Origin: Desulfotignum sp.
Lineage (GTDB): Bacteria > Desulfobacterota > Desulfobacteria > Desulfobacterales > Desulfobacteraceae
NCBI GenBank assembly: GCA_021737445.1
Contig: JAIPDY010000060.1
Location: forward strand, 1 to 15,012
Direction: 5' to 3'
DNA length: 15,012 nucleotides
The notes below the pieces were generated by a model. It ran no database searches. It was not told the DNA's origin and was given only the letters and a program-made list of their open reading frames with translations. Each line of letters starts with the position of its first letter. Within the stretch, counting starts at the first letter, position 1. The translations under genes were made by a program, and so were the position numbers. Of this stretch, positions 1 to 8,466 are shown one piece after another.

Positions 1-177
1 GATTCCGCCGCCTATATGTACCAGGATTCGGTGGGTTCCTATGACGGGGAATATTACCTGACCGATTCATTCAAACATTCGCAGCGAACCGATTACGGCC
101 TGACCCCTTTATTTTTTGCCGGCATCCTGGGGTGTTTTGTCATTCTGTGGATCGGCTGGCGCTACATACTGGAATAG
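1..177 (+). CDS. 3' end of a membrane protein of unknown function
   Basis: Frame 1 is open from the window edge to a TAG at 175-177 and gives the last 58 residues of a protein whose start lies upstream. The fragment begins with a polar, tyrosine-rich stretch and ends in one strongly hydrophobic segment of about 20 residues (roughly residues 35-54 of the fragment, containing LFFAGILGCFVILW). It closes with a short basic and aromatic tail (WRYILE). A C-terminal transmembrane anchor with the bulk of the protein on one side of the membrane fits this. The next gene starts 14 bases later on the same strand, so the two are probably co-transcribed with the downstream sensor kinase and regulator. I do not recognise the family from this fragment. 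Confidence 0.6.
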   Translation, partial: DSAAYMYQDSVGSYDGEYYLTDSFKHSQRTDYGLTPLFFAGILGCFVILWIGWRYILE

Positions 178-191
178 CAGGCAAAGCATCC

Positions 192-761
192 ATGGAAAAA
201 AAACAGATGATACTGGCATATGAACAGGGATTTGCCGCACGCCTGGCCAGCCGGATTCTGGCCAAACCCAGGCTCAGCGCATGGATGATCTTTATCCCGT
301 TTATTTTTATCTTTTATTTTCAGGACTTTTCAAAATACAAAAAACAGCGTAAAACTTTCATGGATAACTGGCTGATGACCCGGAAACGGATGCTCAACCA
401 AGCCTTTGATGCGCTGGAAGAAAACCGCATTCCCGATATTGACAGCCTGCTGGAAGTGGCTGACCTTCCGGAGAAGGCAAAAAAGAGTTACAAAGGGTTG
501 CTGACGGTTCTTTGTGGCCATTATACCCGGCTGCTCCGGGCCGGGGGGGATGCCTATCCCGCCCTGGTCCGGTCGGCCTACAACGGGAAAAAAGGAGAGT
601 ATCTGTTGTTCATCAACCAGCTGTCAGACACTGAAAAAGCTTTGAACAAAGCGCTGGCACCCCAGCTGAAAAAGGAAAACCCGGAGGTCAGCCAGACCAT
701 TTCAAAGATAGAAGCCCAGGCAGACCGGATTCGGCGGCAGGAAACCGAACAGTTTTTCTAG
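192..761 (+). CDS. Small single-span membrane protein of unknown function
   Basis: The product is 189 residues from the ATG at 192. A longer in-frame start at 132 exists, but it would overlap the preceding gene by 46 bases and adds residues with no recognisable sequence, so 192 is preferred; no strong Shine-Dalgarno supports either. Residues 1-27 are basic and amphipathic, about 29-43 form one hydrophobic span (AWMIFIPFIFIFYF), and the remaining 145 residues are soluble, charged and mostly helical, with a glutamine/glutamate/arginine-rich tail. There are no catalytic motifs. It lies 14 bases after another membrane protein gene and 51 bases before the haem sensor kinase. It may be an accessory or signalling partner of that kinase, but this is inference from position only. 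I recall similar small membrane proteins next to signalling genes in sulfate reducers but cannot verify it here. Confidence 0.8.
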   Translation: MEKKQMILAYEQGFAARLASRILAKPRLSAWMIFIPFIFIFYFQDFSKYKKQRKTFMDNWLMTRKRMLNQAFDALEENRIPDIDSLLEVADLPEKAKKSYKGLLTVLCGHYTRLLRAGGDAYPALVRSAYNGKKGEYLLFINQLSDTEKALNKALAPQLKKENPEVSQTISKIEAQADRIRRQETEQFF

Positions 762-812
762 TTCCCCTTCCTTCGGCGGTCCTTGTCTTCACATATCAAC
801 AGGAGCCTTTGA

Positions 813-3230
813 ATGCCGTCAAAAGTAATTAATCTCAGGCTCAAATTCATCATAGGGCTGGTGATGTTTGTCCTGGCTTTAGGTGTCTGCATCAGCCTGA
901 TCATGTATTTTCATATCAATTCCATCATGGAATCGGAGATCAGCCAGCGGTCCAGGATGCTGCTTGCCCAGTCCGACGCGGTCCAGGACTATGTCAAGAC
1001 CGAACTGCGGCCCGAGATGTTTGCCGTGCTCCCTGAAGGGCGGTTTATCCTCAAGGCGATGTCCTCATCATATATATCCAGGGAGGTGATGGCCCGGCTC
1101 AACCTTAAGGATGCTTCCCATTACCACTACCGCCGGGTGGCAAGGAACGCCAGAAACCCGTCTTCCGTGCCGGATGTCTTTGAATCAGGCCTGATAACCT
1201 TTTTCAGGCAGAACCCCTATGCCGGGGTCTGGGAAAACACCACACAGGTGAAAGGTAAGGAATACCATCTGGTGGCCCGGCCAGTGGTCTTCAAAGAATC
1301 TTGCATGAACTGCCACGGGAATCCGGAAGATGCACCGATTGAACTCATCGATATTTACGGGGAGAAAAACGGGTTTAATTACAGAGTTGATGAGGTGGGA
1401 GGGGTTGTGGTGGCAGGTTTTCCCGTGGCCATGATCAAAAATCCGGCCAAGGAACTGACTTTGCAGTATTTAATGCTTTATCTGCTGGGGATTTTCTTTT
1501 TTACCGGCCTGATAAGCCTGTTTTTTGACCGGCTGGTCATGAAAAACCTCAAGAACCTGTCCCGGATTTTCAAAACCCGGTTTTCCGGAGAAGATGAACA
1601 GGGCATCATCCAGAAACTGGAACAGAAAGATGAGATCGAAGGCCTGATCGAAGGGGTGGATGAACTGGCAGTGTGTCTGTCAGATGCCCGGGAAAAACTG
1701 GAAAACCACACCCAGAACCTGGAAAAAATGGTGGAAGACCGGACCCTGGAACTGGACCTTAAAGCAAAAAAACATCTGGGAGATGTGCGGCTGTTTGTGG
1801 ATCTGCTCAACGGGTTCGGCGGGGCTTTGACCATCCGGCAGCTGGTGTCGGCCCTGCTGGAGAGCGTGGGAAAACGCTACCGGGCAGATGATGTAATTTA
1901 TCACTGCATGGTGTCTTCAGAAAAATATTACGCATGGAAACCCGGAAAACACACTCCGGACCTGCCGCCTGAAGCCAGAGACCTGCTGTGGAAAAATGAG
2001 ATCCTGTTCAAGGACAGGGTATTGTTTATCCCTGTAAAATCTCTGGAAAGCCACTGGGGCATTTTATCTTTGTTCTGGGAGAACGATCAGGACCCGGGGG
2101 AGCTGGATGCAGATGTGTTGCTTGCCTTAGGCCAGCAGGTGGCAGTGCTCATTGAAAACATCCATGTTTTTTCCGGCATCAGATCCCAGCATGACATGCT
2201 CCAGTCTGTTTTTGAAGGCATAAGTGACCCGCTGCTGCTCATTGATGAGGAGTGCCATATTATCATCGCAAACACAGCTGTCCATGAAATTTTAAGGCAG
2301 AACACCAAAAAAGAGCAGGAAGCAGCCCTGCGGACATTTTTGTGCACCAGCGGTTCCCCCGGGGAGGAGTGCAGTGTTCTGAACCATGTGATCCGCACCG
2401 GTCAGCCAGTGAGCGAAGAAATTGTTACAACAGACAACCGCTGTTTTGATATTGATCTGTACCCGCTGCCCGGGCGGGATCAGGCCCGCATGCAGATTGT
2501 GGTATATGCCAGAAACATCACCCAGGAAAAACAGATGATGGAGCGAATGCACCAGGCGGAGCGCCTGGGTGCCATCGGCAAACTGGCCGCCGGCGTGGCC
2601 CACGAAATCAACAACCCGTTGGGGGTGATCCAGTGCTATACCGACCTGGTAAGGGATGTGGTGACCGACAAGGAGATTTTGTCAGACATCGACATCATCT
2701 CCAAGCATACAAAAGCTGCCCAGAAGGTGGTCCAGGACCTGCTGACCCTGTCCCGGCCCAAAAAAGCGATCTCCGGCACCTGTGATCTGAACCAGGTGGT
2801 TGCCCAGGGTGTGGCCGTGTTCAAGGCACAGGCTGTGTCAAGAAAGATCAATATTGTCACCAGCCTGGCAGACGGGCTGCCCCGGGTAAAATGTGACGGG
2901 GCTATCCTGGAACAGATCCTGACCAATCTCTGGCTCAATGCCGTGGATGCCCTCCAGGAAAGCGGGGACACCATCACCATTGAAACAAAAGATGCAGAAA
3001 ACCATGAAGTGCTGTTAAGTGTCTGCGACAACGGCCCGGGTATTCCAGATGAGATCCGGCACCGGATTTTTGACCCTTTTTATACCACAAAAGCCGTGGG
3101 AAAAGGTACCGGCCTGGGGCTTTCCATTGTATACGGCTTTGTTGCCGAACTCAACGGCCGCATTCTGGTGGATACCAGCGGGCAGACCCGGTTTGACATA
3201 TATTTTAAATCAGACAGGAACCCCATATGA
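813..3230 (+). CDS. Haem-binding (Tll0287/DUF3365-type) sensor histidine kinase with GAF and PAS domains
   Basis: This 805-residue inner-membrane sensor kinase has the following order. A transmembrane span lies at about 9-32, then an extracytoplasmic Tll0287-like domain to about 210 with the c-type haem motif C164-M-N-C167-H168. A second span lies at about 217-240, a HAMP-like linker to about 290, and a coiled coil at 291-322. GAF (about 331-450) and PAS (about 460-570) domains follow. The HisKA domain has the phospho-acceptor H597 in AHEINNP. The HATPase has N709 in its N box, the G1 motif DNGPGIP from D739, FDPFYTTK, and GTGLG at 765-769. All key residues are present, so it should be active. 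The ATG at 813 is preceded by CAGGAG at 800-805. By family knowledge the outer domain would bind haem and report redox state or a diatomic gas; the actual ligand is unknown. It overlaps the regulator gene by 4 bases. Confidence 0.93.
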   Translation: MPSKVINLRLKFIIGLVMFVLALGVCISLIMYFHINSIMESEISQRSRMLLAQSDAVQDYVKTELRPEMFAVLPEGRFILKAMSSSYISREVMARLNLKDASHYHYRRVARNARNPSSVPDVFESGLITFFRQNPYAGVWENTTQVKGKEYHLVARPVVFKESCMNCHGNPEDAPIELIDIYGEKNGFNYRVDEVGGVVVAGFPVAMIKNPAKELTLQYLMLYLLGIFFFTGLISLFFDRLVMKNLKNLSRIFKTRFSGEDEQGIIQKLEQKDEIEGLIEGVDELAVCLSDAREKLENHTQNLEKMVEDRTLELDLKAKKHLGDVRLFVDLLNGFGGALTIRQLVSALLESVGKRYRADDVIYHCMVSSEKYYAWKPGKHTPDLPPEARDLLWKNEILFKDRVLFIPVKSLESHWGILSLFWENDQDPGELDADVLLALGQQVAVLIENIHVFSGIRSQHDMLQSVFEGISDPLLLIDEECHIIIANTAVHEILRQNTKKEQEAALRTFLCTSGSPGEECSVLNHVIRTGQPVSEEIVTTDNRCFDIDLYPLPGRDQARMQIVVYARNITQEKQMMERMHQAERLGAIGKLAAGVAHEINNPLGVIQCYTDLVRDVVTDKEILSDIDIISKHTKAAQKVVQDLLTLSRPKKAISGTCDLNQVVAQGVAVFKAQAVSRKINIVTSLADGLPRVKCDGAILEQILTNLWLNAVDALQESGDTITIETKDAENHEVLLSVCDNGPGIPDEIRHRIFDPFYTTKAVGKGTGLGLSIVYGFVAELNGRILVDTSGQTRFDIYFKSDRNPI

Positions 3231-4621
3231 ACCGTTTCAGCATACTGGTGGTGGATGATGATTCCGATTTTCTCAAGGGCATCATCCGGAATCTGAAAAA
3301 ACAGTTCCAGGAGGTTGACATTGTCGGCCGTGGATCCGGAGAGGAAGCCCTGTCTGTATTCCAGGACCGGGAGATCGGGGTGATGCTGTCAGATCTCCGC
3401 ATGCCGGGCATGTCCGGCCATACACTTTTGACAAAGGCCCTGGATCTCAACCCCTATATGTGTGTGATCATGATTACGGGGTTTGCCACCGTGGAAAATG
3501 CAGTGCAGTCCCTGAAAACCGGGGCCTGGGATTTCATCACCAAGCCGGTGGAACGCCAGGCTCTGTTCCATACGGTGGAGCGGGCTGTTCAGCATTACAA
3601 TCTGGCCCGGGAAAACCAGCGGTTGAAAAGCCTGGTATCCGGACTGACCCCGGAAGAGCGGCAATGGGAAAGCCGTGCCATGAAGCAGGTCCAGGAAAAA
3701 ATCAGTGCCATGGCGGTCACCGATTACACCGTGCTGGTCACCGGGGAATCAGGCAGCGGCAAGGAGTTTGTGGCCAGGGAAATTCACCGGTTGTCCCGGC
3801 GCAGCAAAGCTGCCTGCCATGCCCTCAACTGTCCGGCTATCCCGGAACCGCTGCTGGAAAGTGAACTGTTCGGCCATGTCAAAGGTGCGTTCACCGGAGC
3901 GGAAAGAAGCCGGGACGGATTTTTCATGGCAGCGGACAAAGGCACCCTGATCCTGGATGAAATCGGGGATATCAGCCTTCCCATCCAGGCCAAGCTGTTG
4001 AAATTTCTCCAGGACAAGGAGGTCAAGCCCGTGGGGTCCAGCCGTGCAAAGACAGCAGATGTGCGGATCATCGCTTTGACCAACCAGGACCTTCCGGGCA
4101 AAATTCAAAACAAAACCTTCCGGGAAGACCTGTACTACCGCCTGAACGTTCTGTCGCTCCATGTCCCTCCACTGCGGGAACGGCAGGAGGATATCCCGGT
4201 ACTGGTGCGGCGGTTCATGATCAGGACCTGCAAAGAGATGAATATGGATCCCATGGAAATCACACCTTTTGCCATGGCCTGGCTGGCCCGCCAGCCCTGG
4301 CCCGGCAATGTCCGGGAACTGCTGAACATGGTGCGCCGCCTGGTGGTTTTTTCCAGCGGCGGCCCCATTGACCCGGCCCTGATCCGCCTGGTGGACACAT
4401 CACAAGATGCCGGCGGAGCCATTTGCGCTGACAAACCGGTCCTGTATAAGCATGCCAAAAAACAGGCCCTGGATATTTTTTCCCGAAACTACCTGACCCA
4501 GCTGTTTGAACACACCCATGGAAACATTTCGGAAACCGCCCGCATCAGCGGTCTGGAGAGGGCCTCCATCCAGAAGATCATCAAGCGCCTGAACATGGAT
4601 ATTTCCAGGTTCAGGCCTTGA
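3227..4621 (+). CDS. NtrC-family sigma-54-dependent response regulator
   Basis: This 464-residue cytoplasmic transcription activator is the evident partner of the preceding kinase: its ATG overlaps the kinase TGA (ATGA at 3227-3230), which suggests translational coupling. The receiver domain (1-120) has the acidic pocket D10-D12, phospho-acceptor D56, T84 and K106. The AAA+ domain has Walker A GESGSGKE at 173-180, the sigma-54 contact loop GAFTGA at 220-225, Walker B LILDE at 241-245, and the WPGNVREL block at 358-365. The C-terminal Fis-type helix-turn-helix (about 430-458) includes GNISETARISGLERASIQK. Every element needed for phosphorylation-controlled opening of sigma-54 promoters is intact. 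Its targets are not shown. The only clear sigma-54 promoter in this window is upstream of glnK, about 6.5 kb away, and that one may well answer to a separate NtrC. Confidence 0.95.
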   Translation: MNRFSILVVDDDSDFLKGIIRNLKKQFQEVDIVGRGSGEEALSVFQDREIGVMLSDLRMPGMSGHTLLTKALDLNPYMCVIMITGFATVENAVQSLKTGAWDFITKPVERQALFHTVERAVQHYNLARENQRLKSLVSGLTPEERQWESRAMKQVQEKISAMAVTDYTVLVTGESGSGKEFVAREIHRLSRRSKAACHALNCPAIPEPLLESELFGHVKGAFTGAERSRDGFFMAADKGTLILDEIGDISLPIQAKLLKFLQDKEVKPVGSSRAKTADVRIIALTNQDLPGKIQNKTFREDLYYRLNVLSLHVPPLRERQEDIPVLVRRFMIRTCKEMNMDPMEITPFAMAWLARQPWPGNVRELLNMVRRLVVFSSGGPIDPALIRLVDTSQDAGGAICADKPVLYKHAKKQALDIFSRNYLTQLFEHTHGNISETARISGLERASIQKIIKRLNMDISRFRP

Positions 4622-4631
4622 AAAATAATGA

Positions 4632-4660
4632 TTGACACAGATGCAGGCCTGATCTATATT
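4632..4660 (+). promoter_or_regulatory. Sigma-70-type promoter for the MFS gene
   Basis: A perfect -35 box TTGACA at 4632-4637 is followed, after exactly 17 bases, by TATATT at 4655-4660 (5 of 6 to the -10 consensus). Transcription would start near 4667, giving a leader of about 40 bases before the MFS gene. The promoter begins only 11 bases after the response regulator stop, so the transporter appears to be its own unit rather than part of the sensor operon. No convincing intrinsic terminator separates them, so read-through is possible. Confidence 0.7.
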
Positions 4661-4706
4661 TCCTGGCTTTTGTTTTTGAATATTTTTTGTTGTCCATAAG
4701 GAGACA

Positions 4707-5999
4707 ATGGCCATGCTTGCCAATATAAGACCGTTTATCGCCCTGTATTCAGCAGTGATCCTGCTGATGATGGGTCTGGGGCTGCTCAATACATACCTTG
4801 GATTCCGGCTGTCCATTGAAGGGGTTTCCACCCAGGTTACCGGTATGGTGTTGAGCGCCTATTTTGTGGGCCTGGTGGCCGGTGCCACCTGGTGCAAGCG
4901 CATTATCCGGAGCGTGGGGCATATCCGGGCATTCTCCGTGTTTGCCGCCGTTACCACGGCCGTGGTGATGATCCATGGACTTTACACGGCGCCTCTGCTG
5001 TGGGCCGGGCTGCGGTTTATTGCCGGCATATCCAACATGGGGCTGTTCATGGTCATTGAAAGCTGGCTCAATGAGTGTGCTGAACCAGCGGTCCGGGGAC
5101 GGATTTTTTCCATTTACATGATTGTGACCTACATGGGCAGCAGCGTGGGACAGCAGCTGCTGAATGTCGGGGATGTCTACAGCCAGACCCTGTTTCTGGT
5201 GGCAGGGGTGTTTGTGGTGTTGAGCACCATCCCGGTGTCCGTTACCCACTCCATCCACCCCAAGCTGCCCAGGATAGAACAGATCGCCATGAAAACCATA
5301 TTTAAAAAAGCACCCATAGGTATTCTGGGGTGTTTTGTTTCCGGGGTTCTCCACAGCGCGTTTTATGCCATGGGTCCTGTGTTTGCCCACCAGATCCATC
5401 TGGGTGTGGCCCAGATTTCCTGGTTCATGACCCTGACGGTGTTTGGCGGGCTTGTGCTCCAGTGGCCGGTGGGCATGATGTCGGACCGGCTGGACCGCTC
5501 CCTGGTGCTGCCCGGCCTGGGCATTGTTCTGGCCCTGATCTGCGTTGTGATCCTTTTGTCGGCCAAATATTCCCTGGCCATGCTCCTGATCTCCACTGCC
5601 CTGTTCGGCGGGGTGTTTTTTGCCATTTATCCGGTGGCAGTGGCCCGGACCCATGATATCTTTGACGCCCAGGACGTGGTAAAGGTCAGTTCGGTTCTGC
5701 TTTTGTGCTACGGCATCGGTGCCATGTTCGGCCCCATTTTATCTTCCACGGTCATGGCCATGTCCGGCACCCCCTATGGGCTGTATTTTTACATGATCAT
5801 TATCAGCAGCCTGTATGCCGTGGTAACCCTGCTGCTGCGCCGCAAAGAATCTGTGCGCATTGTGCCGGTGGAAGACCAGGTGGATTTTGTCATCATGGAG
5901 ACCACCTCGGATGTGGCCATGCACATGGATCCCCGGCTGGAGACCGAACAGGAGGCTGCTCAAAAAGCAGAAGCATCACCTGATCCGGCCCATTCCTGA
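4707..5999 (+). CDS. Major facilitator superfamily transporter (12 spans)
   Basis: The product is 430 residues with about twelve hydrophobic spans and a polar, acidic, glutamate- and alanine-rich C-terminal tail of about 45 residues. Both halves carry the motif A type loop between their second and third spans. In the N half it is GATWCKRIIRSVGH at about 59-72, where a cysteine and lysine replace the usual residues. In the C half it is GMMSDRLDR at 256-264, close to consensus. The conserved segment with VIESWLNE after the third or fourth span recalls the YcaD/UMF2-like MFS group, but the substrate cannot be read from sequence. The Shine-Dalgarno AAGGAG at 4698-4703 is only 3 bases from the ATG at 4707 and 9 from the in-frame ATG at 4713, so the true start may be 4713 (428 residues). 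It has its own promoter upstream and a hairpin terminator just after the stop. Confidence 0.88.
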   Translation: MAMLANIRPFIALYSAVILLMMGLGLLNTYLGFRLSIEGVSTQVTGMVLSAYFVGLVAGATWCKRIIRSVGHIRAFSVFAAVTTAVVMIHGLYTAPLLWAGLRFIAGISNMGLFMVIESWLNECAEPAVRGRIFSIYMIVTYMGSSVGQQLLNVGDVYSQTLFLVAGVFVVLSTIPVSVTHSIHPKLPRIEQIAMKTIFKKAPIGILGCFVSGVLHSAFYAMGPVFAHQIHLGVAQISWFMTLTVFGGLVLQWPVGMMSDRLDRSLVLPGLGIVLALICVVILLSAKYSLAMLLISTALFGGVFFAIYPVAVARTHDIFDAQDVVKVSSVLLLCYGIGAMFGPILSSTVMAMSGTPYGLYFYMIIISSLYAVVTLLLRRKESVRIVPVEDQVDFVIMETTSDVAMHMDPRLETEQEAAQKAEASPDPAHS

Positions 6000-6005
6000 T
6001 CCTGC

Positions 6006-6040
6006 AGCCGCCCGGAAAAATTATTTTCCGGCGGCTTTTT
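6006..6040 (+). terminator. Intrinsic terminator of the MFS gene
   Basis: GCCGCC-C-GGAAAA at 6007-6019 pairs with TTTTCCGGCGGC at 6024-6035, giving 12 base pairs with one bulged C and a short A/T loop. It is followed by a run of five T at 6036-6040. It lies 7 bases after the MFS stop codon. The same bases encode the last residues and stop (6021-6023) of the convergent 3D-domain gene. In that direction no T run follows, so it acts mainly for the + strand. Confidence 0.85.
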
Positions 6041-6632
6041 GGGCACGGGCCAGTCTGGCCTGTCTGTCCAGGACAGTGACCTTGAGGCGCTGAAGCCCGA
6101 AGGCTTTTGCCCGGTTTTTTTCTGCCGGTCCCATGGCAATGTCCACCCGTTCGCCAAACCGTTTGTGCATTCTGTCCACCACCACAAATTCTCCGAGCGT
6201 TTCGATGTGCAGCTGGGTGCCCAGGGGAACGAAATTGGCGGCGCAGCGGTTATATCCCAGGGCCACGGTGTCACACAGGTTTTCCCCGGAGGCGCTGATG
6301 CAGGGGTCACCGCTGCACTGATCCTCATCTCCTGCGTTGTATGCGGTCACCTCCCGGAGTTCTCCCCGGATTTGTTCCATCTGTGCCACCAGCGGCGTAT
6401 ACCAGCTGAACCGGGAACGGGTCCCGGGCAGATCTTTGATGAGATACAGCCGCTCAATATGATATAAAATCTGATCCGGGCCAGATTTTTGCAGGTTTTT
6501 ATCTATCATGCCCAAAGAAAACAAAAAAACACAAAATACCACTCCGGCGGCCTTCATGCGCAAACCGGTATGGAACCGCGCTGAAATTATGCGGATCCGG
6601 CATCTCAATTTTTCACTGTTACTTTTCTTCAT
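6021..6632 (-). CDS. 3D-domain (double-psi beta-barrel) envelope protein
   Basis: The 203-residue product has a basic N-terminus, one hydrophobic segment at about 28-42 (signal peptide or anchor) and a C-terminal 3D/RlpA-like domain at about 95-170. The domain begins VTAYNA and continues with CAANFVPLGTQLHIE, VVVDRM (D153) and RVDIAM (D164). These are two of the aspartates that name the 3D family; the first one, normally in an AVDP-like context, is not evident, as in the subgroup carrying an AANFLPFGT-like motif. Cysteines 106, 111, 120 and 130 could form disulfides, consistent with an extracytoplasmic site. Related domains occur in lytic transglycosylase MltA and other peptidoglycan-acting proteins, so a cell-wall role is plausible but activity is unproven. 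The start at 6632 overlaps the nucleotidase gene by 14 bases and has AGGA 5 bases upstream. An internal ATG at 6557 is a weaker alternative. Confidence 0.82.
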   Translation of the reverse strand: MKKSNSEKLRCRIRIISARFHTGLRMKAAGVVFCVFLFSLGMIDKNLQKSGPDQILYHIERLYLIKDLPGTRSRFSWYTPLVAQMEQIRGELREVTAYNAGDEDQCSGDPCISASGENLCDTVALGYNRCAANFVPLGTQLHIETLGEFVVVDRMHKRFGERVDIAMGPAEKNRAKAFGLQRLKVTVLDRQARLARAQKAAGK

Positions 6633-8346
6633 AATAGTCCTGCCCGGGCAAGGGATGGATGGTTTTTTTTTCTGTTACATACGCAATAAACGCCTGGGTG
6701 TCAACATAGCCGGTGTCATACCCGATCAAATCCGCAAACGCGGTATATCCATCTCCTCCGTCTGCAAGAAATCGGTTGACCCCCACGCGGTATACCTTTT
6801 TACTGACGGCGGTCTGCCATTTTCCTGCATCATTCATGATCTCACAGCTGACAATGCGGTTTCCCGGAGTTCCTGCCGGATTTATCCGGTACCTGAGGCC
6901 TGAAGCATAGGGAAATCCGCCATAAAAAAGGCGATCGTCCATGATGCCGGACACGGCATCTTCCAGCATGGTTTTAATTCTTTTACCGGTCATCTCAAAC
7001 ACGATCATGGTATTTTCAAATGGCAGCAGTTCATACACGGTTTCAACGGTGATGTCACCGGCAGCCAGATCTGTCCTGACCCCGCCGCCGTTCTGAATGG
7101 CGATATCCACCTGTAAACCGGACCGGTTGAGCTGCCATTTGAGGGCATCCGCCACAATGGGCGCAATCTGACTGCCTTGCGGCATGTACCGGTCAGGCAC
7201 TTTTATGTGGGCAAGGTCTGTAACGGCCTTGCCCACAGTTGTTTTGCCGAGCAGGGCCGCCTTTTTAGTATAGGCCATGGTGATGGCGGCAATGGCCGGA
7301 TCTTGTTCAAGAATGAAGATGCCGGGGGTCTGGTCAACCGCAGCGGTGACCCGGGTCAGGGTTTGTGGATCAAGGGGATTTTTGTTTTCATCAAGAAAAG
7401 GGGTGCCGGCAATCAGGCAGGGGATGCCGGCAAACGATGTCAATCTGCCGGCATCACAGAATGCAACCATGAGTTGTCCCAGCATCCGTGTGCGTTCCCA
7501 TGCCTGGACCACCAGAACATCTGCCTTGTCCGGTGCCTGTACAATGGTGGGGTACGGCCCCTGGGAAACAAGCCCAGTTTTTTGAAAATCGCCCAGCAGG
7601 GTATGGGAGTGGCCCCCGACGATGATGTCGGCGCCCGTGACAGAGGTGCCCAGTACAAGGTCATTGTCATACCCGATGTGGGTGAGCAGAATAATGATCT
7701 GAACCCCCTGATCCGTGAGCCGGTTGATGGTGTTCTGAGCGGTTTCAATCACCGGCAGCATCCGGGTGCCGGCAGACGGGCTTGATATGTTTGCCAGATG
7801 CTCTTCCAGAAGCCCGATAACAGCGACCGGCTCCCCATCCATTTTTTTGATGACATAAGGGGCGATTCTTTTGTCCAGGTCTGCATCATTTTTGGTATCC
7901 ATGTTTGCTGAAAGTATGGGAAAATCAGCGTGATCCAGAAGGATTTCGATGCCCGGCGTGCCCCGGTCAAACTCATGGTTGCCTGCGGCCATGGCATCCA
8001 GCCCCATGGCATTGTAAACCTGTACATCCGCTCTGCCGTGAAACAATGTGTAGTAAATCGAGCCCTGGACCATATCACCGCTGTGGAGGAACAGGACATG
8101 GGGATGCCGGTCCCGGACCTGCCCGACCAGGGCCGCCATCCTGGAGACGGATCCCAAAGGAATCAGGACCGGGGAATCCATGTCCGGGAAGCGGAACGTC
8201 GTATGTTTGGCCGTAAACTGCGAATGGGTATCGTTCACATGGAGCAGAACAAAGGATACCGGTCCATGCCGGTCCGCCGTCCCGGCCCAGACACAAGAAC
8301 AGCAAACTATCACCAGAACGGCTATAAAACCCAAAAAGCGTTTCAT
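6619..8346 (-). CDS. Secreted UshA-like 5'-nucleotidase / metallophosphoesterase
   Basis: From the ATG at 8346 the product is 575 residues. The first 21 form a signal peptide (MKRF, hydrophobic core, then VWA before the likely cut), placing the enzyme in the periplasm. The metallophosphoesterase domain shows the dinuclear metal ligands in order: D39 and H41 (NDTH), D91 (SGDM), N123 and H124 (GNHE), H223 (LTHIGYD), and H246/H248 (GGHSH). The C-terminal substrate domain has NGGGVR at 419-424, LPFENTM, and the base-binding NRFLADGGDGY block ending at 534. The family hydrolyses 5'-nucleotides, UDP-sugars or related phosphoesters; here it may salvage phosphate and nucleosides. The frame stays open to an ATG at 8397, but that would bury the signal peptide, so 8346 is chosen despite a weak Shine-Dalgarno. 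It overlaps the downstream 3D-domain gene. Confidence 0.92.
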   Translation of the reverse strand: MKRFLGFIAVLVIVCCSCVWAGTADRHGPVSFVLLHVNDTHSQFTAKHTTFRFPDMDSPVLIPLGSVSRMAALVGQVRDRHPHVLFLHSGDMVQGSIYYTLFHGRADVQVYNAMGLDAMAAGNHEFDRGTPGIEILLDHADFPILSANMDTKNDADLDKRIAPYVIKKMDGEPVAVIGLLEEHLANISSPSAGTRMLPVIETAQNTINRLTDQGVQIIILLTHIGYDNDLVLGTSVTGADIIVGGHSHTLLGDFQKTGLVSQGPYPTIVQAPDKADVLVVQAWERTRMLGQLMVAFCDAGRLTSFAGIPCLIAGTPFLDENKNPLDPQTLTRVTAAVDQTPGIFILEQDPAIAAITMAYTKKAALLGKTTVGKAVTDLAHIKVPDRYMPQGSQIAPIVADALKWQLNRSGLQVDIAIQNGGGVRTDLAAGDITVETVYELLPFENTMIVFEMTGKRIKTMLEDAVSGIMDDRLFYGGFPYASGLRYRINPAGTPGNRIVSCEIMNDAGKWQTAVSKKVYRVGVNRFLADGGDGYTAFADLIGYDTGYVDTQAFIAYVTEKKTIHPLPGQDYYEEK

Positions 8347-8466
8347 GCATTTTTTTCCATGATAGTATAAGCCCGTCGTTTGACTCATCATATACATGAC
8401 CCGGCCGAAAACTTCAAGCCGTGGTCAAAACAGAACATGATGGTGTCCAATTTTGGTTGAACATTT

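Noticed and set aside
4612..4651. CAGGCCT / AGGCCTG pair around the end of the response regulator gene as a terminator
   Set aside because: The arms are only 7 bases with a loop of about 26 bases, no T run follows directly, and the second arm lies inside the promoter spacer.
4749..5654. A 301-codon open frame on the - strand opposite the MFS gene
   Set aside because: Its translation is a histidine-, glycine-, glutamine- and proline-rich low-complexity string with no domain, as expected from the complement of a hydrophobic-protein gene; the + strand frame is a clear MFS transporter.
8365..8400. Possible sigma-70 promoter for the nucleotidase on the - strand
   Set aside because: TATACT- and TATGAT-like boxes exist, but no -35 box is found at a normal spacing; the best pairing has a 19-base spacer and weak matches.
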